DNA of 64,000 bases, from assembly GCA_026261815.1 (NCBI GenBank), contig JAMPIT010000856.1:8416001-8480000 (forward strand). Reading direction: 5' to 3'. The notes under the pieces are model-generated. The model was not told where the DNA came from. It saw only the letters and a program-made list of their open reading frames with translations, and did no database searches. This document shows, in pieces, positions 62,159-64,000 of the stretch (its first letter is position 1; each line of letters opens with the position of its first letter). Source of the DNA: Monarcha castaneiventris obscurior (lineage: Eukaryota > Chordata > Aves > Passeriformes > Monarchidae). A program made the position numbers and the translations under genes.

Positions 62159-64000
62159 GTACGTGCTGATAAATCAGAGAGTTTGGCAAATGCACAAGGT
62201 CTTGCTTAATAACGCGAAAAACTGAAATACAGCACGGGTAGGAGCATCCTCGGGGAGCTCTAAACTCGGTGAGAAACTGTTTGAAAACAGTGAAATGAAT
62301 TCCAATTCATCTTCTCCAGCTCGGATACGAGCGGCTGGAGTTTGGAGTGAGTGCAGTCAGAGCCTGCTCCACACTGCATTTTTAGCAGCCCTTTCCAAAT
62401 CGCTCTGGCTCCTTCCTCAGCTGCACAACCTCCCAGGCATCCCCCAGCAAAGAGGGATTTGCAGTTGAACAGGTGCTGATGAGGATTTGATAAGCTCCAC
62501 CATCCTTCCGAGGATTTGATAAGCTCCAGCATCCTTCCCTGCTCTCCCGAGCCTGCCAGACATCCCTGCAAAGCAGCTCCTCCCTCAGCTTCGGTGTTTG
62601 GGAACGGGAGTAAAGATAATTTGTGTGTTGGTTGTGATTATGCAATAACAAGGAGTGAGAATGCTTGGGGGGGGATTTGCATCAGCTCCTGTTGTGGTTC
62701 CATCCTGCTTGGCAAGAACCAGGAGCCTTTTTTTACTGAAACTTCAGGGGAATGAGGCAGTCACCTCCAAAAATGGGTGAACTTTCTGGGACAAAGCCGT
62801 GCTTGTGGGAGTGGTAGGAAAAGGGAATCTTTCAGACCTCAAGAACAACGTCTCTTTGTGCTCTGTGTCACCTTAGTGACAAGTCAATCAGTGTTTCTGG
62901 CTCCTCTCTGTTCTGCTGGTGGCATCAGGGTCCCCAGGACGCCCTGGACAAGTGACCCTGTGTGACCCACATAAGTGGGAACAGAATTGAGGGCACAGGC
63001 AGTTCATCAGGAAAGGGAAGGGGGAAAGAGGGAATTGGTCTTTGAGAATAACTAGGCCAGATCCTATGAATAGAAAGGAATTCATCACCTCTCACCACGG
63101 CACAGGATGCCTCCAGGGACCATTCCTAACACTTTGGAGGTGCAGTTCAGTCTCCGCATGATTTCTCTCAAACAAGACCCTGTGGAAATGCTGCAGCACA
63201 AAACCCTTTTCTCTGGGCTTGGCAGGCACAAGGCCTCATTATCCGTGGGAGCAGCAGCTCCCTGCAAGGGCTCACCCTGCACAAGCCCCTCCTAAAAACA
63301 GCTTTGATGTTCTCCAGGCAAAACTCCCACCTCACCCTTCCCAGGAGAGCTTGGCTTGGGCTGGTTGCACTCGCACATCCCAGGGGAGAGCAGCACATTC
63401 CCCAGGCTCTCCTCCAGGAAAGCAACGCTCCTGTTCCTCATGACACCCAAAACCCGCCTCAGAGCACACCAGGAAGCTGCTTCCCAACGGGATGGACCCT
63501 TTGGCTGTGGAGCTGTTGATCACAGGCTCCTGTTAGCTACGAGCCGGTTCAGGAACGAATTAGGAAACAAATTGGAATTAGTCTGTTTGGAAAGTCGTCA
63601 TGGCCAGCACTGCAGAAGGAGCACCAGACATGCTCTCCAGTCCTGCTGGGAAGCTGCTCACTTGTTGGGAGAGGAAGGAGGGTCCTGCCTGCACCCCTGG
63701 GCTGGGATCAGAGCCCGTGCAGGGATCACCCCCCTGGACTGAGGTACAAACACCCCACACGTGGGAGCTCTGTGACATCCTGCCCATAGGGAGCCTCCCC
63801 TCCTCCCTCTGCCAGGCTGTCACTCTTTGAATTCCACCTGACGTGACTGGGAACATTCTGGTTGTCTGAAGAAGTCCCTGATTGTCTCTGAGCGCTGCCT
63901 GCAGCTAGAGGAGGGTTGTGCCAGCTTCAGAGAGAGGAGGAGAAGCAGCTGGGTGATAACAGGACAATTAAAAGCTTCGTTGTCTTGTCATTTTCTTTTT
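62159..64000 (+). other. CACNA1H: CACNA1H intron (5' part) to window end
   Basis: Begins with donor GTACGT after IIIS4. I searched for the continuation of S4 and the S4-S5 linker and did not find it. No repeat family is evident. A direct repeat of about 20 bp (gaggatttgataagctcca) occurs at about 62482 and 62511. Confidence 0.8.

Noticed and set aside
62159..64000. Search for the next channel exon (VISRA... after IIIS4)
   Set aside because: No frame in this stretch continues S4 or the S4-S5 linker; the exon must lie beyond the window.

Overview
This window is vertebrate nuclear DNA, almost certainly from a bird. Coding exons are short and separated by long introns with GT...AG borders. The interspersed repeats are 5'-truncated CR1 LINE tails of the avian type plus a few LTRs, and I see no Alu, B1 or L1. 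A passerine is plausible but cannot be fixed from the sequence alone.

The only gene I can support is the middle of CACNA1H, which encodes the T-type (low-voltage-activated) calcium channel alpha-1H subunit Cav3.2. It lies on the + strand. Fifteen exons can be placed between 1854 and 62158. Splice phases agree at every junction and the joined frame is open for 1,146 complete codons. The window opens in an intron upstream of the domain I pore loop and closes in an intron after the domain III S4 voltage sensor. Promoter, start codon, domain I S1-S5, the rest of domain III, domain IV, the C-tail and the polyA site are all outside.

Layout: 1-1853 is intron. Exon A (1854-2166) carries the domain I extracellular loop and first half of the P-loop. 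A 12.4 kb intron with five CR1 tails follows. Exons B-C (14551-14643, 16470-17265) carry the pore glutamate, IS6, the gating-brake region and the poly-His part of the I-II linker. The next intron (17266-22672) ends in a 1.3 kb minisatellite that stops about 16 bases before the acceptor. Exon D (22673-23088) has the end of the linker and IIS1. A 25.2 kb intron (23089-48262) holds many CR1 tails, a solo LTR, a second LTR-like element and a 225-bp TTCCC array. Exons E-H (48263-52201) cover IIS2-IIS6. Exons I-K (55837-60413) encode the II-III linker. Exons L-O (61097-62158) encode IIIS1-IIIS4. The last 1.8 kb is intron.

The parts form one protein: S4 helices with Arg/Lys every third residue sense voltage, and the P-loops of domains I and II each supply a Glu to the T-type E-E-D-D filter (the two Asp lie outside). 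The linkers carry regulatory segments. The most unusual non-coding items are the minisatellite beside the exon D acceptor, two solo LTRs of one family in opposite orientation with perfect 6-bp target duplications (one with a paralogous unoccupied site in the same window), a long TTCCC array, direct repeats flanking exon E, and a homopolymer hairpin just inside the exon A donor. I found no second gene, RNA gene, CRISPR array or novel multi-gene system.
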